This document shows, in pieces, positions 32,529 to 43,147 of a stretch of 64,000 nt of DNA. The notes beneath the pieces were generated by a model. The model was not told where the DNA came from and searched no databases. It saw nothing but the letters and a program-made list of their open reading frames with translations. How positions within the stretch are numbered: position 1 is the stretch's first letter; each line of letters begins with the position of its first letter. Made by a program: the position numbers and the translations under genes. The DNA is from Gnomoniopsis sp. IMI 355080. Lineage: Eukaryota; Ascomycota; Sordariomycetes; Diaporthales; Gnomoniaceae. The stretch is from positions 62,001 to 126,000 of the forward strand of contig JAPEVC010000026.1 of assembly GCA_027946555.1 (NCBI GenBank). Direction: 5' to 3'.

Positions 32529-34008
32529 CTAATCCGATGTCCGAGGCGTCTGTAGTTGAGTGGTACCTAGGTACTGTAAACAGCGATCGGGCGCCATCAT
32601 CAATACTTTTTGAGCTTGCTGGCAGGTAAATGAGAACGTCTCCCTATATCTCTTGGTCCACTCCAATGGGTTAGCCATCCACGTGATCTGCTGCGACACC
32701 TTGCCCTTTGGTATTGTCTTACCGGTCTTCTCACGGCAAAATGTCTCATGTATTACCACCCGTTCCGCCCGTGTGATTGCTTCAATCAAGGTACCAGGTA
32801 AAGGCCTTCGTCCAATTCGCCTGCTGAGTTTTGGAACTTTTCGTGGTTTTCCACAATCGCCAAGTTCTCGAAATGTTGACGAGAAAGACCCGCTTGGAAA
32901 ACCTAATAAATGTGTGCCCATGTGCCGTGAGTAAGTGGCAGGCCTTGTTATCAGAGTTCACCGCCTCTGAACTGCCCAAGCAGATAAGTTTGGAACCTCC
33001 GATGCTCCTCTCCAATCCCTCGTGCATTCCGAAGGACCCAATGTCTCACAGTCTCTATCCGCTCGGGATTCTCCCAGGCCCACTGAATCATGGCAGTATG
33101 AGTACGTATCCATCTTTTCCAGGCTTGGAAGAGAATCGGTGCATGATGCGCCATCGCTTGGTAATCAAGGCGATTTGGCTCTGCTACGGGAACGTGTTGT
33201 TGCCCGTGCTGCTGCCTCGGAGCACTATTGCGCCTGCAAAGAGTCTGAGCAGGATGTTCGTGGACACCGTCCGAAGCAAGTATGGGCCCAGGGCCAGTGC
33301 CCATCCTATAGTATAGGCCGTAAGCTCTGTACCCAGCCGGGGATAAGCGATAATGCGTGTCCCAGTCGAACGCAGGATTGATCATCACTATAAATGCTGT
33401 GTGACTGCTTGGGTCCTTTGACCCAGTACGAGGCCTTTCGAGCTCTTTCCGATCCTCAATCGCTAGATAGTGCTCCAGGTAGTACCACCCATCAGTATAG
33501 TGATCGCCAAAGTGGCACTGATGCCAGCCTGTTGCACGTTCTGTGGTAACGAACTTGACCCCGGGCAGAATAACATAGTGTTGTCTGTAACAAACTTCTA
33601 TAGGTGAAATACGCCAAATGAATGGGTAGAAACATAAGTCTCTGTGAATGTTGATACCGGGTTCCGGGATAGCCTCTGTTTTTTTGGTCAGTCCAAGGTT
33701 CCGACGAGACTAATCATGGTAGTATCTGGAATAGGGGTACACCTCTGAGAGAGGAATAAATTAGGTACAATACTGAAGGCTACAAGCCTACAGTTGGTCG
33801 TGGTATTGACACCACATATAATGTGAAGATGCCAAGCCACTTATTGAGCAGTTCACTACAGTGTACATTGAGAGGAGGACCTACCAATCATCCGGACGGG
33901 TGACGCTGGTCGATAATCAGGATTGATGTCGTGGCAGCCTTCAGGGGGACTGAAGTTGGCCTCAGCCAGATACCTCACGAACTCGTAACTTGGATTCTTG
34001 AGTGCCAT
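32529..34008 (-). CDS. Hypothetical protein, three exons, no known domain
   Basis: Reading the minus strand gives ATG 34008 (MALKNPSYEFVRYLAEANF), exon 34008-33885 with donor GTAGGT, then exon 33675-32962 (EAIPEPGINIHRDLCFYPF and on through GWHQCHFGDHYTDGWYYLEHY and FIVMINPAFDWDTHY). A 59-bp intron 32961-32903 (GTGAAC...TTAG) leads to exon 32902-32529 (SSTFRELGDCGKPRK, AITRAERVVIHETFCREKTG). All joins keep phase, giving 403 aa. The first intron is long (209 bp). Without the last intron the protein would end at 32951 with 282 aa. It is rich in W, H and Y and has no signal peptide or motif I recognise. Most of the second exon has no in-frame Met, so it is easily missed by ORF scans. Confidence 0.6.
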
Positions 34009-36088
34009 ATTGCTGAAGTTCTGTAATAAATATTAGTGCTCTGGTATGATGAGGTAAACGATTCTGTGGTCAGGATTACCCCCCGAAGCTAATACTAACG
34101 GGCGTCGGACAAACGAAACAATAATTGGTCAACTCATAAGTGTTGTGACAAGCAGGAAAGGAAGAGACAAACAAAGCAAGGCGAAAGCTAAGAGATGAGG
34201 ATCAGGAGACGATGCGATGGTGCGATGTGAAGAAGATCAAGAGTCGAGGACGGCTTCGAGGTATGCCAAGCTTTGCTGTCATGACACTCACCTCTTTCAA
34301 CATTAGATTGAAGTACAAATTCTTTAGAAAATGTCACCACTGAGTGAGATCATCTCGATTCTCATATGCATCCCCATATCAAAACGTATTCAAGCGTGGT
34401 GAGACCAAAGAGTTAAGACATGGGATAGCAACAAGAAGTAATCGGAACGACCGCGAAGACAAGGTAATCTGACGAGGTCTATGTGTCCAGAAATATTGGG
34501 GCTGGTTTCTAGATATTTGAAAATGCAACAACATCGCAAAGGTTGACTATATGAAAAGGAAGACAGCTTACCTGGTGTCTGGTATGATAGTTCAGAGTTG
34601 TTGATTAAGTGTTGTGTGGCTGTGAGTAGAGTACCCAGCAGGTAAGTGTACAAGCCGCTTGGGTGATAAAGGGCGGAGCAGAGGCCTTGGAATCTTCCTT
34701 TTCAGAGGCTTCTTACAGTATACCCATGCATGAAGAAAGATCAAAACAAACTTTGGGTGGGCATGAGTGGGAGCAAGTCGAAATGCGTGGCATGAGCCCT
34801 TCAGTTAAAATAATGCGAGCTATTGCACTACCAGCTCTAGGACGCATCCAATCAGCAAGGCTCAGCGAGCTAGAGAAAAGTAGTCAGAAGATGCCGAGAG
34901 GGGATGGGCTCGTGACCACCGCTGTGGACTGTTAGGGTGAGCGCTTTTCTGTGACCAGCCAAAGGATCGCTCGACTATGGCAGCATAACATCTTGTCACC
35001 TGTATTTCACTGCATCAGTGCATACCAATGACGATGCAAATATTCTTGCATATCACGGGAACGATATCGTCCATGAACCCTACCTCTCTTCTGCCAGCAT
35101 TGCTACTAGCTCAGCTTGTCTTCAAGGCCATGGACGTTCCATGCATATATGAGGATGGCGTTTAAAACGGTGTGCATCCACACGAGCAAGACGACGCTGG
35201 GGCAAGGCTCCAGGTTGATCTTGAGTCCGGCTGATCTTCCGCAAAAGAATATTTCCACTTTGGGACGCCAAGCTAGTTATCATTGGTCCGTCACCCCTTG
35301 GCACCCCTAACCCTAAGCGAAGGTATAAGTACTATTCCCTTTCGGTATCACACAAAGCCTCCCCGACTTGAAGAGTATTAGCGGAATAGGTGCCCGCCAA
35401 TAATGTGTTATCATCATAGGGCGAGCACATGCTATCAGCTGAGAAATCTGTATCACCGCCTTAGCCTCGTACAGGAATGCTTATCCTTGCACTCAGGCGG
35501 GAGCTGTGCTGCTGTATCTTTCCGGGATCATGAGATTCTAGTTCCCTATTTTAGGTGGCATGCTCAGTGCGCAGAGGTTTACAAAATTAACGAGGCTTCA
35601 ACAGTTCCAAAACCCCGTCCCCAAAACTCAAGTCAAGATTATGCCACCATGTCTTGCGCCGATGTCCTCGCCTGATGGCATGTTTGGTCTTGCCTCCTTC
35701 GCCCAGTCTTGAGAGCCAAAGGACAACATCTATAATCGCTGCGTCACTGAGCCAAACTTTGCGCTCAAGATCTTTCAAGCAAGCTGCAAATTCAATTGTC
35801 GGAAGAACAGTACCCCAATCACATCCTCGCCTCACGATCCGTGCCTGGGTATGCTTGATCTTAGATGAAGACACGACGCTCTACGATCGAAATTCAGATA
35901 TGGTGTATTTCGAAGAATGTCAATACAAATCAGCACATGCTGGTTATACTGAAGTACAGCAAACGACCTCACCACCCACCTCTTTATCCTGGGTTCAGAC
36001 CTGAATGACCTCCTCCATCTTCAATCCCAACTTGACATCGATTCCACCTTCCCTCCGTCTTTACAGATCCCCCGGTCCCAAGCATGTT
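34009..36088. other. Gene-poor intergenic region with a telomere-like motif
   Basis: About 2 kb with no supported gene. CCCCTAACCCTAA, two units of the fungal telomere repeat, lies at 35304-35316. Short frames at 34663-34935 and 35587-36004 have no domain. Confidence 0.45.
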
Positions 36089-36471
36089 TTATTCAGCCTT
36101 CTTGGCGTCCTTCTTGTCGTCCGTGGCATCTTTAGCTGAGCCGACGCCGCTCAGTATAGCGCCGACGGCCTGAGCAGCGTCTCCTGCGTTTCTGTCGCCC
36201 TTGGCGGCAGCGAAGATTACCCGACAGCGCCAGTGATCTCTCCAGCGAGGTCTATGTCAGCACTGGTGATTCCGGCTGTATTATCTGCGGCTAGACTACA
36301 ACAGCAAATTTCTGTCAGTATCCTGAAAGGTGGTGACACGGCGTGTTGATACAATCCAGATGAAACTCTTGCGTGGGGATAGTGGCTGACACACCTTCCA
36401 CCTCTGGCTATAATCGCAGCGTCAGCTACGAGGACAGTAGCAGCGACGTAGAAAGTGAAAGAGGGACGCAT
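36089..36471 (-). CDS. Small secreted alanine-rich protein with a frame break
   Basis: Exon 36471-36395 encodes a signal peptide (MRPSFTFYVAATVLVADA). A 99-bp intron (GTGTGT...GTAG) is followed by exon 36295 onward (SLAADNTAGITSADIDLAGE). The frame stops at 36219-36217 right after EITGAVG. In another frame the text continues as IFAAAKGDRNAGDAAQAVGA, ILSGVGSAKDAT and a lysine-rich end DDKKDAKKAE with TAA at 36091-36089. One missing base at about 36217-36222 explains the break. With the tail the protein would be about 90 aa. No cysteine lies in the mature part. Function unknown; it looks like a secreted or cell-wall-associated small protein. Either a recent frameshift or a sequence error. Confidence 0.5.
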
Positions 36472-37818
36472 CTTGAATGAGACTCAAAAGAGCGGAGGAG
36501 AGGTTGATTAGGGGAATAAACATTTGAAATATGAAAATAATGAAAGTGATTGAGTTGTAGAGTGTGGAATGAACAACGTCTTAGCATGAAGGGTGAATCC
36601 GTTCTGATCAAATATGTCCGAATTTGTTCACATGTCTGTGAGCGCATAAGTACCTCTCAGGTACGTAATGTTGATGTGGAAGTTGTTCGTCACATGAACT
36701 CGTTGCTTCAAAGCGAGCAGGTTGCGACAAGGATGTGACGGGAAGCCATCACGGATATCCCAGTCATCAAGATACTCATCCCTACCTACCTAGGTGGGTA
36801 CCTAGGTCTCTGTAGAATCTGTGTTGAGTTGACGGGAACCTAGGAGAACAAACCAAAGCACGTGCTCTAAACAAGACCTCGGACCAAGGGTTGAGGTGCA
36901 CGTCTTGCTGTAAGCTTTCCGGCTCAGTGGAAGCGTTCGAACGAAAAAGCCGAGGGTCTAATAATTTTTTCGAGCGTCTCGGAGGGCTGATGTGGACAAT
37001 CTCGTGAAGTCGTTAAATATTTTAAGTGACTAATTCGATCTGCCATGCGCGATAAATTACTCAATTCGTGAAGATATATTCCTAGATAGGACATAATGAC
37101 GAATTTGGGCTTTGCGACTACCTAGGAAGGCTTAGAGGATGTCGATGTAGATCATACAGTCCGGGCCCGGAAACATGGCCCTGCCCTGCATTTGCATTAG
37201 GCCCGAATCTGCATAGGGCATATCTGTGTATTCGAGAATTGCAGACATCGATGATCCATTGTCAGATTACAAATCTACCAAAGAGACGTGCCCGAATACC
37301 AGGTACCTGGGTACGCTTCAAGGTACCCAAGACGAACTGATGTGCGATGACATGAGATCTCATGGCGCCAACGCATTTTCGGCTCTTCATTCCACGATAT
37401 CAGTCTACAATATAAATCCCTTCACACCGAGCCATCGCAACGCTGTCGAACCCACTTGTGCAGAATATACCTGTTGTTCACATGTCTAAAGTCGGAGGCC
37501 AGTATAAGCTAGCTTTGATGACAATTGGCTGTCTGGCACTAGGGTAGACTTGAAGGACTGCCTATAGCAATTATACCCTGTCAGATGTTAGGTATTGGAA
37601 TGGGGGATTAGTCGTAACATAGATAATGCGGAGGCATTGAATTGTTAGATCTATTGCCTCTGAAGATTATCTGATAGGCCTGCTTGCAAATTCCGCCTAA
37701 AGCTCCAAGGTTCCAGCCGCCCGGTGACTCTCCCAGAAAGAAACCAAGGAAAGGCAGAGTCCAACAAGCGGTACAAAAACTATAGAACCTCTTTTTTTCT
37801 TCTTTTAGCGTACATAGG
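36472..37818. other. Intergenic, no gene seen
   Basis: Two ACCTAGGT palindromes (36788-36795 and 36800-36807) lie together in a TACC-rich stretch; related GGTACCTGGGTACG lies near 37301. No gene is supported. Confidence 0.5.
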
Positions 37819-39368
37819 CTAGTCATCAAGGGCCTTCACGCCACCAACACTTGCACTCGAGTCCTCCTCGCTGCTGGCGCCTTTCTCCGTGGCCTCTATC
37901 ACGCCCCAGCTTCCGAATATAGCCCACAATGTGAAAGGGACTGTTACGCCCCATAGCACAAAGCCCACAATCATTTGGTTCATGTTTGACACGCCCGTCG
38001 CTCCAATTGCATACGCAATGGTACTCCCGATGCTCTCCCAAGAACGCAAGATACCCGTCGTCCGCGCAATGCCGCCATTCTCCTGCGTGCCCTCTCCGCG
38101 GATCTCCCCCATCAGCCAGTACAGATAGGTCTGCAGCGCCTCATACCAAAACCGAAACATCATGTATACGGCAAACGCTGACGCCGCTGAGCCTGTCTCG
38201 CCAATGTCGAAGCTGGGAGTCGACGCTAGCCTCGATAGCTCGGATTGTACAATCGCATTCCATATCCAGCATGCTGTGATGATAGTGGCTATTACTAGAA
38301 ATGCGACGCGGGACTTTAAGGTCTGAGATATGGGTAGATCCAGTAGAGTACCAACGACTATGTCGGCCATGAAACCAACAACAGCGGTGAGAAACGAGGC
38401 AAGGGCGCGTGATCGGACCGTGAAGTAGTCTGATGAACATTCAAGTCAGTAAACTCTGTGTAATAAAGGAAGGCTGGCCATACATACTGGTCAAATAATT
38501 GCTCTGGTATGTCACCCCAAACTGACCTGCCAGGAACACTGGTACAAGCAGCAGGAGATAAGGACTTTTCAGCTGTCGCCAAATTGCCTTGGCCTCTATG
38601 GAGAAGCTGGTCCCCCTCAAGTGTGGGACCCTGGTGCCGTCGCTCCTGATGACTTTCGACGGCTGGGACAGCAACAATGCACAAGGTGCGCCCAGAGCGG
38701 ATATGGCAATGAGGCCAAGATACGTATCGTAGCCAACCTTTCCGCGATGGGCAGTGTTAATGTTCAAGGCCAATGATATCGAACCACCTATCAGCGGGCC
38801 CATTTGTCGGATGCCCATCCAGATGCCGACGTATTTGCCTCGTTTCGCCTCTTCTGGGTATCCAACCGCAATGGCAGCTTCGCTTGCCCACAAGAGCGAA
38901 GCACCTATGCCACAGAGGCCTGCCCCAAGCACCATAAACCATTGGTTCCCGTAGCGGTTGTTGCAGTAGAGACCTGCAGCATAAGGTGTGTAAAAGGCGG
39001 CTCCGATAAACAGCGCCCATTTGGCGGAAATCTTGTTTGCGACGCCTCCTGAAATAGTGCATCCGATCGACATGAGTCCATATGTCAACGCATTGGCGGC
39101 ATTGTTAAGGGTAGGCTAGAGATAGTATTCAAGTGTAAGCCAGGGAGTGATCTTGGATCGGACAAAACACAGTCATTGCTTGGTGACTAGGTATACCGAG
39201 AGGAATTGGACTTACGCTGGCTTGACCACCAGCTCCTAGATTATTCAAAGCTGTCCAGATGCCGGGCTCGCAAAGTGCGACGAGGCCAACAACGATAATT
39301 TGGAACAAACATGACCGGTAGATATGGGCAATACGTTTGACGGCCATGGTGTTCTCACTGTGACGCAT
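37819..39368 (-). CDS. UNC93-like MFS-fold membrane protein
   Basis: Exons 39368-39216, 39115-38488 and 38429-37819 join in phase to 463 aa. Introns are 100 bp (GTAAGT...CTAG) and 58 bp (GTATGT...CAG). Family blocks: GLVALCEPGIWTALNNLGAGG at the start, then LTYGLMSIGCTISGG, LYCNNRYGNQWFMVLGAGLC, SEAAIAVGYPEEAKRGKYVG, and after the second join NYL-TNYFTVRSRALASFLTA. About 11 hydrophobic spans are present. This is the fungal UNC93-like/DUF895 group, related to MFS carriers. The substrate is unknown and the location is a plasma or internal membrane. The C-terminus is acidic and serine-rich (SSEEDSSASVGG). Confidence 0.85.
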
Positions 39369-40351
39369 CTAATGTACCTCCGTATGCTCATTCGAACAAT
39401 TGGATATGAGAGAAGACTACTGTAGATCACACTTCGAGCTGTGGCCAGCGGGTCCTCGACTTTTAAAACTCTTCAATATTCCTCTATCTAGCTCGCGCGG
39501 TCTCTGCTTAACGTATATCCGGTTGATTGTTGAGATTACCAGGCCAAAGCACGCAACGCTGCCCACCATAATCGTGATAACTTTGGGGTACCAATTTTGA
39601 AGCACGAGCACTTGGTATTACTTTCCACGTGCCGCTGAATATGGGTCCGATACGCGGAGTTCAAGGAACTCAAAGGCGCCTTGGCTTCGAACATATTGCG
39701 CAGCATGTTAGTGAAGCCAGTGCGCGAAATACACTTGTGTTTCGACGCCTGCGTTGATCTTGTTGCACTCCGCCCTGTTTGAAGACTGGAGACTGGTATG
39801 GTCAAGTAGAGTCCATTGCCTTGTCTTACGCAAATCAGTCACCAATGTATTGGCTCTTCTTTGCCAATGTCTATCTTCCCAAAATCACAGGCATGCAATA
39901 ATGCAAAATCAATGTCGGAGTTTGAGGGGCTATCGCCAGCACGCAATGCCCCATGTCGATGACATGCGCGCCGCACAAGGTTTCCTTCAAGTTGGGCACA
40001 GAATATCCACTCACAGATTCGAGACACTTCGAAGAGCAAACCACTGGCAGTGATGCAATTGAGCTCTTGAAGTCCAGGGGAATGGCCGTAAAATTTGATG
40101 ACATGGAGCAGAATGTCATCGCCCACGTCTCGCAATTGTATGAGCCGCCACGGATTCTACTTGCTCAGAGTCAAGATTACATATGCATCCCTTTCCACCC
40201 TCGCCGGATGGCCTTTTACTTGCCGGATATCCAGCGCGTTCGACTGAGTCCCGGCGTACCTCCTACCGAGACGCCATGAGCCGCGATGAATATGCATCTA
40301 TATATGCACCATAATGATATTCGTAACCCTTTCCTGCTTCCAATGCACCAT
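39369..40351. other. Intergenic, no firm gene
   Basis: A plus-strand frame ending at 40279 (SQLYEPPRILLAQSQDYICI and on to LSPGVPPTETP) looks partly protein-like but has no domain and no supported start. Everything else is short. Confidence 0.4.
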
Positions 40352-42645
40352 CTAAACATTAGGAGAGAGCTGGTCGTATTTGACACATCGCTCGACCTAG
40401 ATAATGATGTGAGCTAATAGGGTGGGTCAGGGAAAAGTCAGAGAAAATAGAGCTCACATCTTCAAAACTGATTTGGAGGAATCGCCTTGCTTCAAGCCCC
40501 ACCCATACCATGAGCATGCTGAAATCGCCGCCCTGGGCCAAGTCTTTGCCCTGTTGGGCGCTCAATTGTCGCAGGATAGGCAGACTACTGCTCAAAAGAT
40601 CGGTATCTGGGTCGAGGTTGCGGCCAATACCTTCAAGAAGTAAGATGCTCAGCACGACATTGACAAAGTCGCCCTCGAGTCGGACATGGTGGCTGCGCAC
40701 CATGCCGAGCACCTGCTGCAAGATATCTCCAATTTTCAGATTGCCCAGTGCCAATGTCTGGCTCTTGACGCTCAACACCAGATGCTGCATCTTGAGTGCA
40801 AACACTTCTTTGTCGATAACGGCTTCGGGTTGGCGACAACGTTCACACATCAGGTGGCCGGCTTTGTAACCATCGAACTCGGCGACAGCTCGGAACAGAT
40901 CGAGAAAGTTCCGACGATTCGTATCATTCAGCTCTGTCACCAATCCCGTGTCGATGAAGATCAACTGTGGGCGGAAGCCCTCTTCGTCGATCCGACTCAG
41001 CTCCCGTGCCCAAGCCTCGGTATCGCGTTGATGCCGAAAGGGCCGTAGCCTGGCCAGTATTTGCTCCGTGACGTCGTTTTGGCCCGATGGGTGTGCCTGT
41101 TCCTCACTGGTCTGATTACGCAAAGAAATCTTGGGTAGATCTGGCCTTTCAGCCTCGTAAAATCGCACCATAATATTCCCTGGATGCAGATCAGCGTGGA
41201 CGAAATTGTCCAGCAGCAGCATACGCAAGAAAGCGTCTAATCCCTCTGACGCAATGTCCTTCTGGAAAACACCGCCTCCATTCTCAATGAAATCGGCCAA
41301 AGGGATGCCTTGAGCAAATTCTTCAACCAGTACATTTCGGGTAGTGAACTCTGAGTATGGGAAAGGGAACCATGCGGTGGTTCGACGTTTGAAGTTGTTG
41401 CGGAATATAGCCAAATTGGCGGCCTCGATTCGCATATCAAGTTGCAGCTTCATCATTTCGCCGAATTGCGTGACCTCATCGGGTAGAGATAGCCATTCGA
41501 TGGTCGGTATGGAGTTGAGGACTGAAGCAAAGAAACTCATGATCCGCAAATCCCGACGAACCGTACGCTCGACGCCCGGATGCAGCACTTTGACGGCAAC
41601 ATACGAGGACGGTACCCTCTTGGGCGTACTCTTCAGCACAGTCCCCATGTTCTTAGTGACCTTGGTGACGTTCTGGCGCAAGAGGCCCTTGGAACCATCT
41701 TCCACAAGATCGACATCTGCTGGCACGGCCAAGTCGGGCTTCAGCTTGGCCTTGTACACTTGGGCAATGGCCCCTACACCCAATGGCGTCTCATCAAATT
41801 CCTCAAATATTTCATCAAAGTCTCGACCGCCGAATGCAGCTTCCACCGTTCGTCTTGTAGCGCGTATTGAGTGGGCGGGCGCGTCGGAGTGCAACTTGGA
41901 CATGATCTCACACATTTCGGTCGGGAAAATATCGGTTCGCGAGGCTGCCCATTGGCCCAACTGTAAGGATATACATTAGCATTTGTACCCATAGTCTCCA
42001 GACGGATCACCGCCAATAAGTATATACCTTTATGAAAGCCGGGCCAGCCCATTCCATGCCCTTAACGAGGAAGTTGTACCAAAATAGCGCGCCCGTCCTC
42101 TCATCATCACGGTCCTTCTGTCGCTTGCCGAGCCATATTATAGGGACCGCAAACAACACGGGAACGAAGATAACAGCAAGGTGGAGGAAGCGGAACCCGG
42201 TGCAAAGTGGCTCCCATAGGTACACGTCGAGGAACAAGACAATACCGTGGCGCAGGCGCGAGAAGCCTCGATCGTCGTCGTCTAGCTTTTTCGAAATCTC
42301 GGCACGCGAGGCCTCGAGCATACGCTTCTCACCCGTCTGGCCCGACCCGGCATCCTTATCCTCGGAAAGCTCAACGAAGGCGGCGGTTCCAAGGGCGGTG
42401 CTGTTGGCTGCGAAGACGAGCGGCGCAGATCTTGGTCGCTGATGAGAGCCGCTCCAGCCCCATCGCGACTGTCTCTTCCACTGCCTTTCCCACTGCCATT
42501 TCCCTTGGTGCTTCGAGTATTCGGCTAGTTGCTGTACTGGAAGGATGGAACTCGTACGCGGATGGGAGAGGCTCGAGGGCGGGAGGCTCGGGCGCATCCG
42601 GAGGCAGGACGATGGCCCTCGGAAAGGGGAGAGGAGGAGCCTCAT
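40352..42645 (-). CDS. ADCK2-like UbiB/ABC1 family atypical kinase, mitochondrial
   Basis: Exons 42645-42028, 41960-40458 and 40396-40352 join in phase to 721 aa. The N-terminus is Arg-rich (MRLLLSPFRGPSSCLRMRP), a likely mitochondrial presequence, followed by a hydrophobic span (FLHLAVIFVPVLFAVPIIW). The first join makes AFIK-LGQWAASR, the KxGQ motif unique to UbiB proteins. Other kinase landmarks: LGVGAIAQVYKA (Ala-rich loop), YVAVKVLHPG (ATP-binding Lys), FVHADLHPGNI (catalytic loop) and FIDTGL (DFG equivalent). The last exon of 45 nt (VERCVKYDQLSPNV) was found by splicing GTGAGC...CTAG; the unspliced frame gives a different, non-conserved end. UbiB proteins support coenzyme Q metabolism or lipid transport at the inner membrane; the ADCK2 branch is less understood. 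Confidence 0.88.
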
Positions 42646-43147
42646 AATTCAGAGCTGTGTAAGTTTATCTGCGACATAGTTGAGCATGCTCCAGATGTTG
42701 TTGCAGAGAGTCGTACAAGCGATTAGCGGACGGGGCGCAAGCTGTCAAAGAATCTATTGAATTCCACCAGCTTTAGCAGTGACGTAGTTTCCTGAAGCGC
42801 TTAGCTTAGGAGCTTGTAAGGCTAAGCTTCGGCTAAACATCCCTGATAACTGTGTTTGCACATGCTCAGGTAAAAGACTTGATGAACTACCTACAGTACG
42901 TGACACCTTCGTAGCTAAGATGCGTATCAGGCACAACGATACCTTGGGCGAACTCTACGCTGCAGAAAGGGCCGCAGAAGCAGCCACAGACGTAAAAGGA
43001 TCTGTCCAGCCCATGGCTTAATTTGCACGGACCTAGATGGCCATAGTTGAGAGCATGTAAAATGAGTTGACTTCCGTGTCCAGAAACACCAATGATGAAT
43101 TTGTCGCTTCAAGGAGAAAATACATCCATTGACCAAGATGACCATCC
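42646..43147. other. Intergenic, no gene seen
   Basis: Short gap between two minus-strand genes, presumably the ADCK2-like promoter and the 3' end of the RRM gene. Confidence 0.45.

Noticed and set aside
39953..40279. Plus-strand frame ending LSPGVPPTETP
   Set aside because: Some protein-like text but no acceptable start, domain or intron model.
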